Shown here: piece by piece, positions 1-6,681 of the stretch
Numbering within the stretch: position 1 is the first letter of the stretch
How the letters are laid out: each line of letters starts with the position of its first letter
Source: Algoriphagus litoralis
GTDB lineage: Bacteria; Bacteroidota; Bacteroidia; Cytophagales; Cyclobacteriaceae
Direction of reading: 5' to 3'
DNA length: 64,000 nt
Assembly (NCBI RefSeq): GCF_003259255.1
Contig: NZ_QGOL01000007.1
Coordinates: 248,001-312,000 of the forward strand
Program-made: the position numbers and the translations under genes
The notes under the pieces: generated by a model
Database searches by the model: none
Told to the model about the DNA's origin: nothing
What the model saw: the letters and a program-made list of their open reading frames with translations, nothing else

Positions 1-139
1 TGCCTTGGTTAATCAAAAATACAATGGACTCTATCGGAGCTATCAAGTCCTTGATGAAAACAACAACAATTACGGCCCTGGGACACAACTCGAAAACAGT
101 ATCACCTCAGGAGTCCTCACCCTCGGGTTTAACTTTTGA
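1..139 (+). CDS. C-terminal end of an outer-membrane beta-barrel-like protein (partial)
   Basis: Reading from base 2, an open frame of 45 codons runs to a TGA at 137-139; its start lies before the window. The visible tail ends in a strand of alternating hydrophobic residues closing with Phe (VLTLGFNF). This is the usual C-terminal signature of Bacteroidota outer-membrane barrels recognised by the BAM complex. A run of Asn (ENNNNYGPG) just before looks like a surface loop. The last 11 bases overlap the 3' end of the convergent aroK gene. No family can be named from this fragment; the barrel call is inference from the terminal strand. Confidence 0.5.
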   Translation, partial: ALVNQKYNGLYRSYQVLDENNNNYGPGTQLENSITSGVLTLGFNF

Positions 140-659
140 GTTGATTAATCAACTCGTACATTAATAGCTCAGCGGAAAAATCTTCCCCGCTGAGCTTAAT
201 TTTTGCCTGATTGTAAAAGTACTCCCGCTGAAAAAGTAAGCTTTTAAGTTTTAGTGTGATTTCTCCTTGATCCAAATTTGAAAACATGGGGCGGTTTTGA
301 ATTTTTGATACACGCAGTCTTTCAGAAATGGTATCTAAGGGGACATCCAGGTATACAGAAATGGACTTCTCATTAATCAGGTCCATATTATCATTGAAGC
401 AAGGCGCTCCACCTCCTGTAGCCAAGACAAAAGACTCATCTCGAAAAAGTAATTCTGACAGCATTTCAGTCTCAAGCTCTCTGAATTTTCCTTCGCCTAA
501 CATCGAAAAAATCTGCGGAATCTTCATTTGACTAGCATCCTCAACCTGTTGATCCAGATCCAAGTACGGAAACTGTAGCTCTTGGGCTAGCTGGCGTCCA
601 AATGTGCTTTTCCCACTTCCTGGTAAACCTACCAAAACCACTTTCAGCCATTTGCTCAT
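129..659 (-). CDS. aroK: Shikimate kinase
   Basis: A cytosolic P-loop kinase of 176 residues, normal length, that phosphorylates shikimate at the 3-OH using ATP, step five of chorismate synthesis. The Walker A motif GLPGSGKST is at residues 11-19. Shikimate-binding residues of the family are visible: the D-L-D pair at 34-36, Arg60 in FRELE, and the glycine triplet at 82-84. The lid arginine region is NRPMF. The ATG at 659 overlaps the stop of the upstream BT_3928-type gene by 4 bp (656-659), so the two are probably translationally coupled. Its 3' end overlaps the convergent barrel gene by 11 bp. Family assignment is firm. Confidence 0.95.
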   Translation of the reverse strand: MSKWLKVVLVGLPGSGKSTFGRQLAQELQFPYLDLDQQVEDASQMKIPQIFSMLGEGKFRELETEMLSELLFRDESFVLATGGGAPCFNDNMDLINEKSISVYLDVPLDTISERLRVSKIQNRPMFSNLDQGEITLKLKSLLFQREYFYNQAKIKLSGEDFSAELLMYELINQLKS

Positions 660-1753
660 AAGAAAAAGTCTAAAACATCAGTTGCATCTGGGGTATTGTT
701 ATGGTGGTACTTTTCCATCACTACACCATCTTTCAAAATCATAACCCCTGGATTGGCACGCATGATAGTTTTGACAACAGTAGCATCGGCCTGCAAGCCT
801 ATCACACTCCAATTGTTCTTAGAAAGAAAGGCATCGATTTCTTCCTGAGTAGCTGCAGCCATGAAGACCACATCTACTGGGGCACCTTCCATCGATTTAA
901 CCAAAGCAGTCAATTCATCCAAATTCGCCTCACTCATTTTGGTCATGTTGCTACTAAGAATAACGACTTTGTTCCCTACGAACAAAAACTCAGATTGGTC
1001 ACCTTCATTATTCCATGCGGCAAAATCGGAGATTTTTGGAAGTGCATCCGGATTTTGCAAGACCATCTCAACAAACTCGTAGCCTTCTTCTGTAGGATAC
1101 TGATCAAAAATAACTGTCTCTTCCCCTTTTTTCATGATGTACTTATATTGAAGCGGAGCTGAGGGTTGCATGTTTGTGGGGATACTCACTCCGTTTTTAT
1201 AGGCTCTAAAGTCAATAAATGGAAGATTTTGAATCGCCCAATAGGCAATTCCCAGAGAAAGCACTAAGGTTATAATTGAAGTAGCACTTGCCCATTTGGG
1301 GGTTTCTTCGGGAAGATCTTTTCTGAAAATAAAAAGGAAGGAAATCATCACCAACAAGATAATATCCTTGTAGAAGGACTCCCAAGGGGTCAATTTAATG
1401 GCATCTCCAAAACAGCCACAATCTGTCACTTTGTTAAAATAGGCTGAATAAAAAGTCAAAAAGGTGAAAAATAAAATCATGAGTCCCAATGCCCAAACGG
1501 TTTGCTTTAACTTGACCCCAATAATCAGCATGACGCCTAAAACCACCTCTGCGACGACCAAAACTACGCCTATATACAATGCAAATGGCTTGAAATAATA
1601 GAAGAAACCAGCAATGTCATTGGAGAATACATCAAAATACTCCTCAAGTTTAATGGCTGTTCCGACCGGGTCATTGACTTTAATCAACCCCGAAAAAATA
1701 AAAAGACCCCCTACCAAAAGTCTGAGAATCCAAAGTACAGCTTGCTTATTCAT
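656..1753 (-). CDS. BT_3928-type DoxX/MauE-like membrane protein
   Basis: A 365-residue inner-membrane protein. The N-terminal half is DoxX/MauE-like with about four to five hydrophobic helices (roughly residues 7-25, 45-75, 80-105, 125-145, 155-175) and the family opening RLLVGGLFIFSGLIKVNDP. A cysteine pair in TDCGCFGD sits in a periplasmic loop, as in MauE/DoxX redox proteins. The C-terminal half (about 190-365) is a soluble, thioredoxin-like-looking domain ending in VLDFFL. In Bacteroidota this family is conserved near DUF1599 and central metabolism genes; its role is not known to me, but quinone- or thiol-linked redox work is plausible. It overlaps aroK by 4 bp downstream, and DUF1599 lies upstream on the same strand. 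Confidence 0.75.
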   Translation of the reverse strand: MNKQAVLWILRLLVGGLFIFSGLIKVNDPVGTAIKLEEYFDVFSNDIAGFFYYFKPFALYIGVVLVVAEVVLGVMLIIGVKLKQTVWALGLMILFFTFLTFYSAYFNKVTDCGCFGDAIKLTPWESFYKDIILLVMISFLFIFRKDLPEETPKWASATSIITLVLSLGIAYWAIQNLPFIDFRAYKNGVSIPTNMQPSAPLQYKYIMKKGEETVIFDQYPTEEGYEFVEMVLQNPDALPKISDFAAWNNEGDQSEFLFVGNKVVILSSNMTKMSEANLDELTALVKSMEGAPVDVVFMAAATQEEIDAFLSKNNWSVIGLQADATVVKTIMRANPGVMILKDGVVMEKYHHNNTPDATDVLDFFL

Positions 1754-1861
1754 ATATCCATTGATTTTAAACCTGTTAATTCACTTTTTCAAAGCGAAAA
1801 CCATCTTTTTGTTCGACAACACTGATGCATAGTATTAGCCTGTATGAAAATTCGCTTCTAC

Positions 1862-2410
1862 TTAATTCTGATGATACCCTAGTTTAATCAGGCAGAAAAC
1901 CGAATAGTTGATCATGTCCTGATAGTTTGCTTCAATTCCTTCCGAAACTAGCGTAACTCCCTGGTTATCTTCTATTTGTTTGACTCGCAATAGCTTCATC
2001 AGGACAATATCAGTTATTGAACTAATACGCATCTCACGCCAAGCCTCACCATAGTCATGGTTTTTATTTTCCAATAGATTACGGGTAGCTTCGGACCAGT
2101 GATCGTAAATCGGTTCCAGCTCAGCAAATGGAATCTCCATTCGATCCTCATCTTTTAGACTAATTTGTATTAATGCAATGAGACAATAATTGATGATCCC
2201 CACAAACTCATCTACGATGGGATCAGCCACTTTTTGATTCCCTTTTTCTTGGATCGAGCGGATTCGTTGTGCCTTGATAAAAATCTGGTCAGTAATCGAT
2301 GAAAGCCTCAAAATCCGCCACGCAGTCCCGTAATCAAGGGTTTTCTTTCGAAACAATTCTTTACATCGGGCAATTACTTGCTTATATTCGTTGGTGGTTT
2401 TAGTCTCCAA
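1862..2410 (-). CDS. DUF1599 protein with two repeated domains
   Basis: A 182-residue cytosolic protein made of two copies of one unit. Copy one has DYGTAWR at 26-32 and SSIT at 37-40; copy two has DYGEAWR at 119-125 and SSIT at 130-133. Each is followed by a basic helix (KAQRIRSIQ, KLLRVKQIE). This matches DUF1599, a family discussed as nucleotide-modification associated, but no activity is established here. It starts 14 bp from the divergent folP start, so the two promoters must overlap or lie inside coding sequence. It is upstream of the BT_3928-type gene and aroK on the same strand, with a 108-bp gap in which I see no clear terminator. Confidence 0.8.
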   Translation of the reverse strand: METKTTNEYKQVIARCKELFRKKTLDYGTAWRILRLSSITDQIFIKAQRIRSIQEKGNQKVADPIVDEFVGIINYCLIALIQISLKDEDRMEIPFAELEPIYDHWSEATRNLLENKNHDYGEAWREMRISSITDIVLMKLLRVKQIEDNQGVTLVSEGIEANYQDMINYSVFCLIKLGYHQN

Positions 2411-2424
2411 AATAAATTAGTTAA

Positions 2425-3306
2425 ATGTTGACCGGATCAAATCCGTCTTCTTCGTCCGAAGATAAATTATTTCCCCAAAAATATACACTTCAAATCAAGG
2501 GAAGGCTATTAACCCTAGATAAACCTAAAATAATGGGGATTTTGAACCTGACTCCCGATTCTTTTTACGAAAGCAGTAGGGTTAACACGTTGGGATCGAT
2601 CTTGTCCAAATCAAGGCAAATGATCAGCGAAGGTGCTGATTTTCTAGATCTTGGAGGGTATAGTACCCGGCCTGGTGCTACGGATATTTCTATACAAGAA
2701 GAAATTGACCGAGTGGCTCCGGCAATTGAAATCATTCGGTATGAATTTCCACACATTCCCCTATCCGTGGATACATTTCGATCCAAAGTTGCCCTTGAAG
2801 CAGTAAATGCAGGCGCGACACTAGTCAATGATATCTCTGCCGGAGAGTTAGATCCAGATATGTTGCCGACAATAGCCCGGCTCGGAGTTCCTTACATAGC
2901 AATGCATATGAAAGGAAATCCTCAAAATATGCAGTCCCTGTCAGATTATTCTGACATTTGCGTAGAAATACTGCATTATTTCGCGGAAAAAGTGGATCTT
3001 TTTACAAAACTTGGCATCAAAGATGTAATAATTGATCCAGGCTTTGGATTTGCCAAGACGACTGAACAGAATTTTTTTCTGTTGAAAAATCTTAGAAGCT
3101 TTGAAATTTTTGGATTACCGTTGTTGGTGGGTATTTCTAGAAAATCAATGATCTATAAAACCTTGCAATCCAGTGCCGCTGAAGCACTAAACGGAACTAC
3201 TGCATTGAATATGGTTGCGCTCATGCAAGGCGCGAACCTACTCCGAGTGCATGACGTTAAGGAAGCTAAAGAAACGATAAACCTATACGAACAACTATAC
3301 CCTTGA
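2425..3306 (+). CDS. folP: Dihydropteroate synthase
   Basis: A TIM-barrel enzyme of 293 residues joining 6-hydroxymethyl-dihydropterin diphosphate to p-aminobenzoate in folate synthesis. The family signature IMGILNLTPDSFY is near residues 37-49, LGGYSTRPGA is the second motif, and VNDISAG, VIIDPGFGFAKT and VGISRKSMI follow in normal order. The first ATG after the divergent DUF1599 gene is used; it leaves an N-terminal extension of about 35 residues before the first barrel strand, common in Bacteroidota. The stop codon overlaps the TTG start of cdaA, so the two genes are co-translated. The domain call is firm; the exact start is less so. Confidence 0.94.
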   Translation: MLTGSNPSSSSEDKLFPQKYTLQIKGRLLTLDKPKIMGILNLTPDSFYESSRVNTLGSILSKSRQMISEGADFLDLGGYSTRPGATDISIQEEIDRVAPAIEIIRYEFPHIPLSVDTFRSKVALEAVNAGATLVNDISAGELDPDMLPTIARLGVPYIAMHMKGNPQNMQSLSDYSDICVEILHYFAEKVDLFTKLGIKDVIIDPGFGFAKTTEQNFFLLKNLRSFEIFGLPLLVGISRKSMIYKTLQSSAAEALNGTTALNMVALMQGANLLRVHDVKEAKETINLYEQLYP

Positions 3307-4181
3307 GCTTACTTTTCAAAATAGGATTTTTAGACATCTCCATCGTCAATATGATCGATATTGCGTTGGTGGCTGCGCTTTTATATCAAGTTTACAAGCT
3401 TCTAAAAGGCAGTGTTGCCATCAAAATCTTCCTCGGATTTTTATCGCTCTATTTGATTTATCTTTTGGTTCGTGCTCTTCGAATGGAACTTTTATCCGCC
3501 ATTTTGGGACAATTTATGGGAGTTGGGGTCATTGCAGCTATTATTATTTTCGCTCCAGAAATCCGTAAATTCTTGCTGATCGTAGGTCGATCTTCAATTT
3601 TCTCAGATGATAATATCCTCAAAGACATCCTGTTTTTCTGGAGAAAAAAGGAAAATTCAGCCTTCAACATCAGCCCAATCATTGACGCATCCAAGATTCT
3701 TGCCGGCAGCAACACCGGAGCCTTGATGGTCATCTCCAGCAGTACCGAACTTAAATTCTATGCAGAAAGCGGAGATATCATGGATGCCGAGCTTTCTAAG
3801 CGCCTTCTGATCTCTATTTTCAATAAATACAGCCCGCTCCACGATGGTGCAGTGATCATTCACAAGGGCAGAATCAAGGCGGCACGCTGCATTTTGCCAG
3901 TAACAGAACGCGAAGTTCCCGCCCAATTTGGTCTTCGTCACCGTGCTGGAATAGGCATGTCAGAAGCAACCGATGCGCTGATTCTGGTCGTTTCCGAAGA
4001 AACAGGACAGATATCGATGATGAAAAACGGGAAAGTGCTGCACAACCTGTCTTTTCAAGAAATCAGAGAAATCATCAATGACTACCTGAATAATGAAGAT
4101 TTGGACGATCGATTTGAAAACTTGTCGGAATATGACATGACCACCAAACGGAATCTTGCGCTCACAGGAAAATCCCAATGA
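3303..4181 (+). CDS. cdaA: Diadenylate cyclase CdaA (c-di-AMP synthase)
   Basis: A membrane enzyme that condenses two ATP to cyclic di-AMP, which controls potassium and osmolyte balance and cell-wall homeostasis. It has 292 residues: three N-terminal helices (about 17-35, 38-57, 68-92) and a cytosolic DAC domain from about 100. The catalytic DGA is at 181-183 (SPLHDGAVI) and the RHR motif at 212-214 (LRHRAGIG). The start chosen is TTG at 3303, because homologues begin with a similar segment (FKIGFL) before the first helix; ATG at 3351 would remove it. The TTG overlaps the folP TGA. A strong hairpin follows at 4193-4229. The pairing with folP is common in Bacteroidota. Confidence 0.92.
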   Translation: MSLLFKIGFLDISIVNMIDIALVAALLYQVYKLLKGSVAIKIFLGFLSLYLIYLLVRALRMELLSAILGQFMGVGVIAAIIIFAPEIRKFLLIVGRSSIFSDDNILKDILFFWRKKENSAFNISPIIDASKILAGSNTGALMVISSSTELKFYAESGDIMDAELSKRLLISIFNKYSPLHDGAVIIHKGRIKAARCILPVTEREVPAQFGLRHRAGIGMSEATDALILVVSEETGQISMMKNGKVLHNLSFQEIREIINDYLNNEDLDDRFENLSEYDMTTKRNLALTGKSQ

Positions 4182-4192
4182 GAGTAGAAACT

Positions 4193-4238
4193 AAAAAGCC
4201 GAAAGAAAATAGTTTCCTATCGGCTTTTTTATGCTTTT
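4193..4238. terminator. Bidirectional intrinsic terminator between cdaA and kbl
   Basis: Ten-bp arms AAAAAGCCGA (4193-4202) and TCGGCTTTTT (4220-4229) pair perfectly around a 17-nt loop and are followed by T-rich sequence. The A-rich left flank would serve as the U-run for the convergent kbl transcript. Confidence 0.8.
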
Positions 4239-4257
4239 TTTACTAAAGATTAGATCC

Positions 4258-5454
4258 TTATTTAATCACGCCGAGTTCTTTTCCCACTTCGATAAATGCA
4301 GCGATGGCCTGATCCAGATGATGTCTTTCGTGACCAGCTGAGATTTGAACCCGGATTCGGGCTTGGCCTTTTGGCACGACAGGATAATAGAATCCAATAA
4401 CGTAGATGCCTTTTTCAAGGACTTTTTCTGCCATTTTCTGGGAAAGCACCGCATCATAGAGCATCAGGGGTACGATTGCATGCTCACCCGGCTTGATGTC
4501 AAAACCCGCTTCGGTCATCTTTGAACGGAAGTATTTGGTGTTTTCTTCCAGCTTATCTCTCAATTCAGTGGTCTCCGAAAGCAAATCAAAAACTGCAATA
4601 GATGCACCTGTGATCGATGGTGCCAACGTATTGGAAAATAAGTACGGTCTGGATCGCTGACGAAGCAGCTCGATGATTTCTTTTCTTCCTGAGGTAAAAC
4701 CTCCAGATGCTCCACCCAGAGCTTTACCAAGCGTTCCAGTGATGATGTCGATTTTGCCCATGACGCCGCAATGCTCGTGCACGCCTCGGCCTGTTTTGCC
4801 CATGAATCCAGTCGAATGACATTCATCGGACATCACCAAAGCCTCGTATTTCTCGGCCAAAGCGACGATCTTATCCAACTGAGCGATTGTGCCGTCCATT
4901 GAAAAAACGCCGTCAGTTACAATGATTTTTTGCTTGGCACCTGCGGCAATGGCATCCTGAAGCTGCTTTTCCAGATCAGCCATGTTGTTGTGCTCATAGC
5001 GGTAGCGCATGGCTTTGCAAAGACGGACCCCATCGATGATCGATGCATGGTTCAAGGCATCTGAAATGATCGCATCCTCAGGACCAAAAATCGGTTCAAA
5101 CACTCCCCCATTCGCATCAAATGCTGCAGCATACAGAATGGTATCCTCAGTACCCAAAAACTCGGAAATCTTTCGCTCCAGCTCCTTGTGAATATCCTGT
5201 GTACCGCAAATAAACCGGACAGATGACATTCCAAAACCGTGGGTATCAATCGCAGCTTTGGCCGCTTCGATGACTTTGGGATGGGAAGACAGGCCCAAGT
5301 AGTTATTGGCACAGAAGTTCAACACTTTTTGTCCACCTGTGATCGTGATTTCTGCAGATTGGGGAGAAGTGATGATCCGTTCTTTTTTGAATAGTCCCGC
5401 TTCTTCGATGGATTTTAACTCTTGTTCTAATTTGGGTCTAAGCTGATCGTACAT
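4258..5454 (-). CDS. kbl: Glycine C-acetyltransferase (2-amino-3-ketobutyrate CoA ligase)
   Basis: A PLP-dependent fold-type I enzyme of the alpha-oxoamine synthase family, 398 residues, full length. It cleaves 2-amino-3-ketobutyrate with CoA to glycine and acetyl-CoA, the second step of threonine catabolism. The PLP lysine is Lys244 in [28 protein letters not shown] (72-85) and the [13 protein letters not shown] stretch are characteristic. The closely related BioF and serine palmitoyltransferase share the fold, but the start, length and neighbour favour Kbl. It is divergent from a short-chain threonine dehydrogenase 154 bp away that makes its substrate, which strongly supports the call. Confidence 0.94.
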   Translation of the reverse strand: MYDQLRPKLEQELKSIEEAGLFKKERIITSPQSAEITITGGQKVLNFCANNYLGLSSHPKVIEAAKAAIDTHGFGMSSVRFICGTQDIHKELERKISEFLGTEDTILYAAAFDANGGVFEPIFGPEDAIISDALNHASIIDGVRLCKAMRYRYEHNNMADLEKQLQDAIAAGAKQKIIVTDGVFSMDGTIAQLDKIVALAEKYEALVMSDECHSTGFMGKTGRGVHEHCGVMGKIDIITGTLGKALGGASGGFTSGRKEIIELLRQRSRPYLFSNTLAPSITGASIAVFDLLSETTELRDKLEENTKYFRSKMTEAGFDIKPGEHAIVPLMLYDAVLSQKMAEKVLEKGIYVIGFYYPVVPKGQARIRVQISAGHERHHLDQAIAAFIEVGKELGVIK

Positions 5455-5533
5455 GCTTTATTTTTTAAAATTGATACTCAAATGGAATGATTTTCCGCTG
5501 GTCAAAAATCTGCGACAGAGCGGTGATTTTTGC

Positions 5534-5541
5534 TACTTTTG
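5534..5541 (+). promoter_or_regulatory. Candidate -7 element of the tdh promoter
   Basis: TACTTTTG matches the Bacteroidota -7 consensus TAnnTTTG and lies 67 bp before the chosen tdh start. No good TTTG is seen 19-21 bp upstream, so the -33 box is weak. The position is inferred from consensus only. Confidence 0.4.
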
Positions 5542-5608
5542 CGCAGCAAACCCAAATATAAACAAAAACCCTCAAGGGCACTTTGAGCGTTTTTCGAAAG
5601 AACTTCTC

Positions 5609-6565
5609 ATGGAAAAAATCCTTATCATCGGCGCTGCCGGACAGCTTGGTTCAGAACTCACCCGCTCACTCGCCGATCAGTTTGGCGGAGAACAAGTCAT
5701 CGCCACAGACCTCAGAGATTCAGCTCGTTTGGAGTTTGACTATTGCCGGTTTGAAGTTTTGGATGCGATGAATAAGGAGGCGCTTCATGATTTGGTCAAA
5801 GAGGAAAATGTCACGCAGATTTATCATCTGGCAGCGGTCCTTTCTGCCACAGGAGAGAAAAATCCAAAGTTTGCATGGCATCTGAATATGGAAAGTCTGC
5901 TTTTCGTCCTAGAGCTTGCCAAAGAAATGAAGTTGGATAAAATCTATTGGCCGTCCTCCATCGCTGTCTTTGGACCAAATACTCCAAAAATCAACACCCC
6001 ACAATACTGCGTCAAAGAACCCAACACGGTCTATGGCATCAGCAAGCAAGCCGGTGAACGATGGTGTGAATACTATTTCCAAAAATACAATGTGGATGTT
6101 CGCAGCATGCGTTATCCGGGATTGATCGGATACAAATCACTACCCGGAGGCGGCACGACGGACTACGCGGTAGACATCTATCACAAAGCTTTAGCTGGTG
6201 AAAAGTTCTCCTGTTTCCTTAGAGAAGATAGCTACTTGCCGATGATGTACATGCCCGATGCGATCAAGGCGACGCTAGATCTGATGAATGCCCCGCGGGA
6301 ATCTGTGAAAATCCGCTCCAGCTACAATCTTTCAGGGATGAGTTTTTCTCCAAAAGAAATCTTCGAAAGTATCAAAAAACATGTCCCCGGATTTGAGATT
6401 GAATTCAAGCCGGATTTCCGTCAGGCCATCGCAGACTCTTGGCCGGACAGCATTGATGACAGCTGTGCAAAACAGGATTGGGGATGGAAACCTGATTATG
6501 ATTTGGATGCAATGACGAAGGACATTCTCGATAATCTCCCGAGTTACTTTCCTCCAAAAAAATAA
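5609..6565 (+). CDS. tdh: Short-chain (SDR/epimerase-type) L-threonine 3-dehydrogenase
   Basis: An NAD-dependent extended SDR of 318 residues that oxidises L-threonine to 2-amino-3-ketobutyrate, the substrate of Kbl. The Rossmann motif GAAGQLG is at 8-14, the catalytic Ser in PSSIAVFG near 116-117, and Tyr142/Lys146 in YGISK. The C-terminal stretch DSWPDSIDDSCAKQDWGW is typical of the UDP-galactose-epimerase-like threonine dehydrogenases (Flavobacterium and Cupriavidus type), not of zinc MDR-type Tdh. ATG 5609 is chosen because the Rossmann strand starts directly after it; the frame upstream codes an unlikely 52-residue leader. The divergent kbl neighbour supports the role. Confidence 0.9.
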   Translation: MEKILIIGAAGQLGSELTRSLADQFGGEQVIATDLRDSARLEFDYCRFEVLDAMNKEALHDLVKEENVTQIYHLAAVLSATGEKNPKFAWHLNMESLLFVLELAKEMKLDKIYWPSSIAVFGPNTPKINTPQYCVKEPNTVYGISKQAGERWCEYYFQKYNVDVRSMRYPGLIGYKSLPGGGTTDYAVDIYHKALAGEKFSCFLREDSYLPMMYMPDAIKATLDLMNAPRESVKIRSSYNLSGMSFSPKEIFESIKKHVPGFEIEFKPDFRQAIADSWPDSIDDSCAKQDWGWKPDYDLDAMTKDILDNLPSYFPPKK

Positions 6566-6572
6566 ATCCACC

Positions 6573-6610
6573 AAAGCCTCTTTGCCCACAAGGAAGCTTT
6601 TGCTTTTTTT
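6573..6610 (+). terminator. Intrinsic terminator after tdh
   Basis: AAGCCTC-type arm at 6574-6580 pairs with GAAGCTT at 6593-6599 (one mismatch), followed by TGCTTTTTTT. It ends tdh before the cytochrome cassette. Confidence 0.6.
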
Positions 6611-6681
6611 AATTGCCAGCCGACGGTTTTGGTTTCCATTCTATTTCGAAAATGGCTATTTTCCAGTCTAGTCCATTGGAA

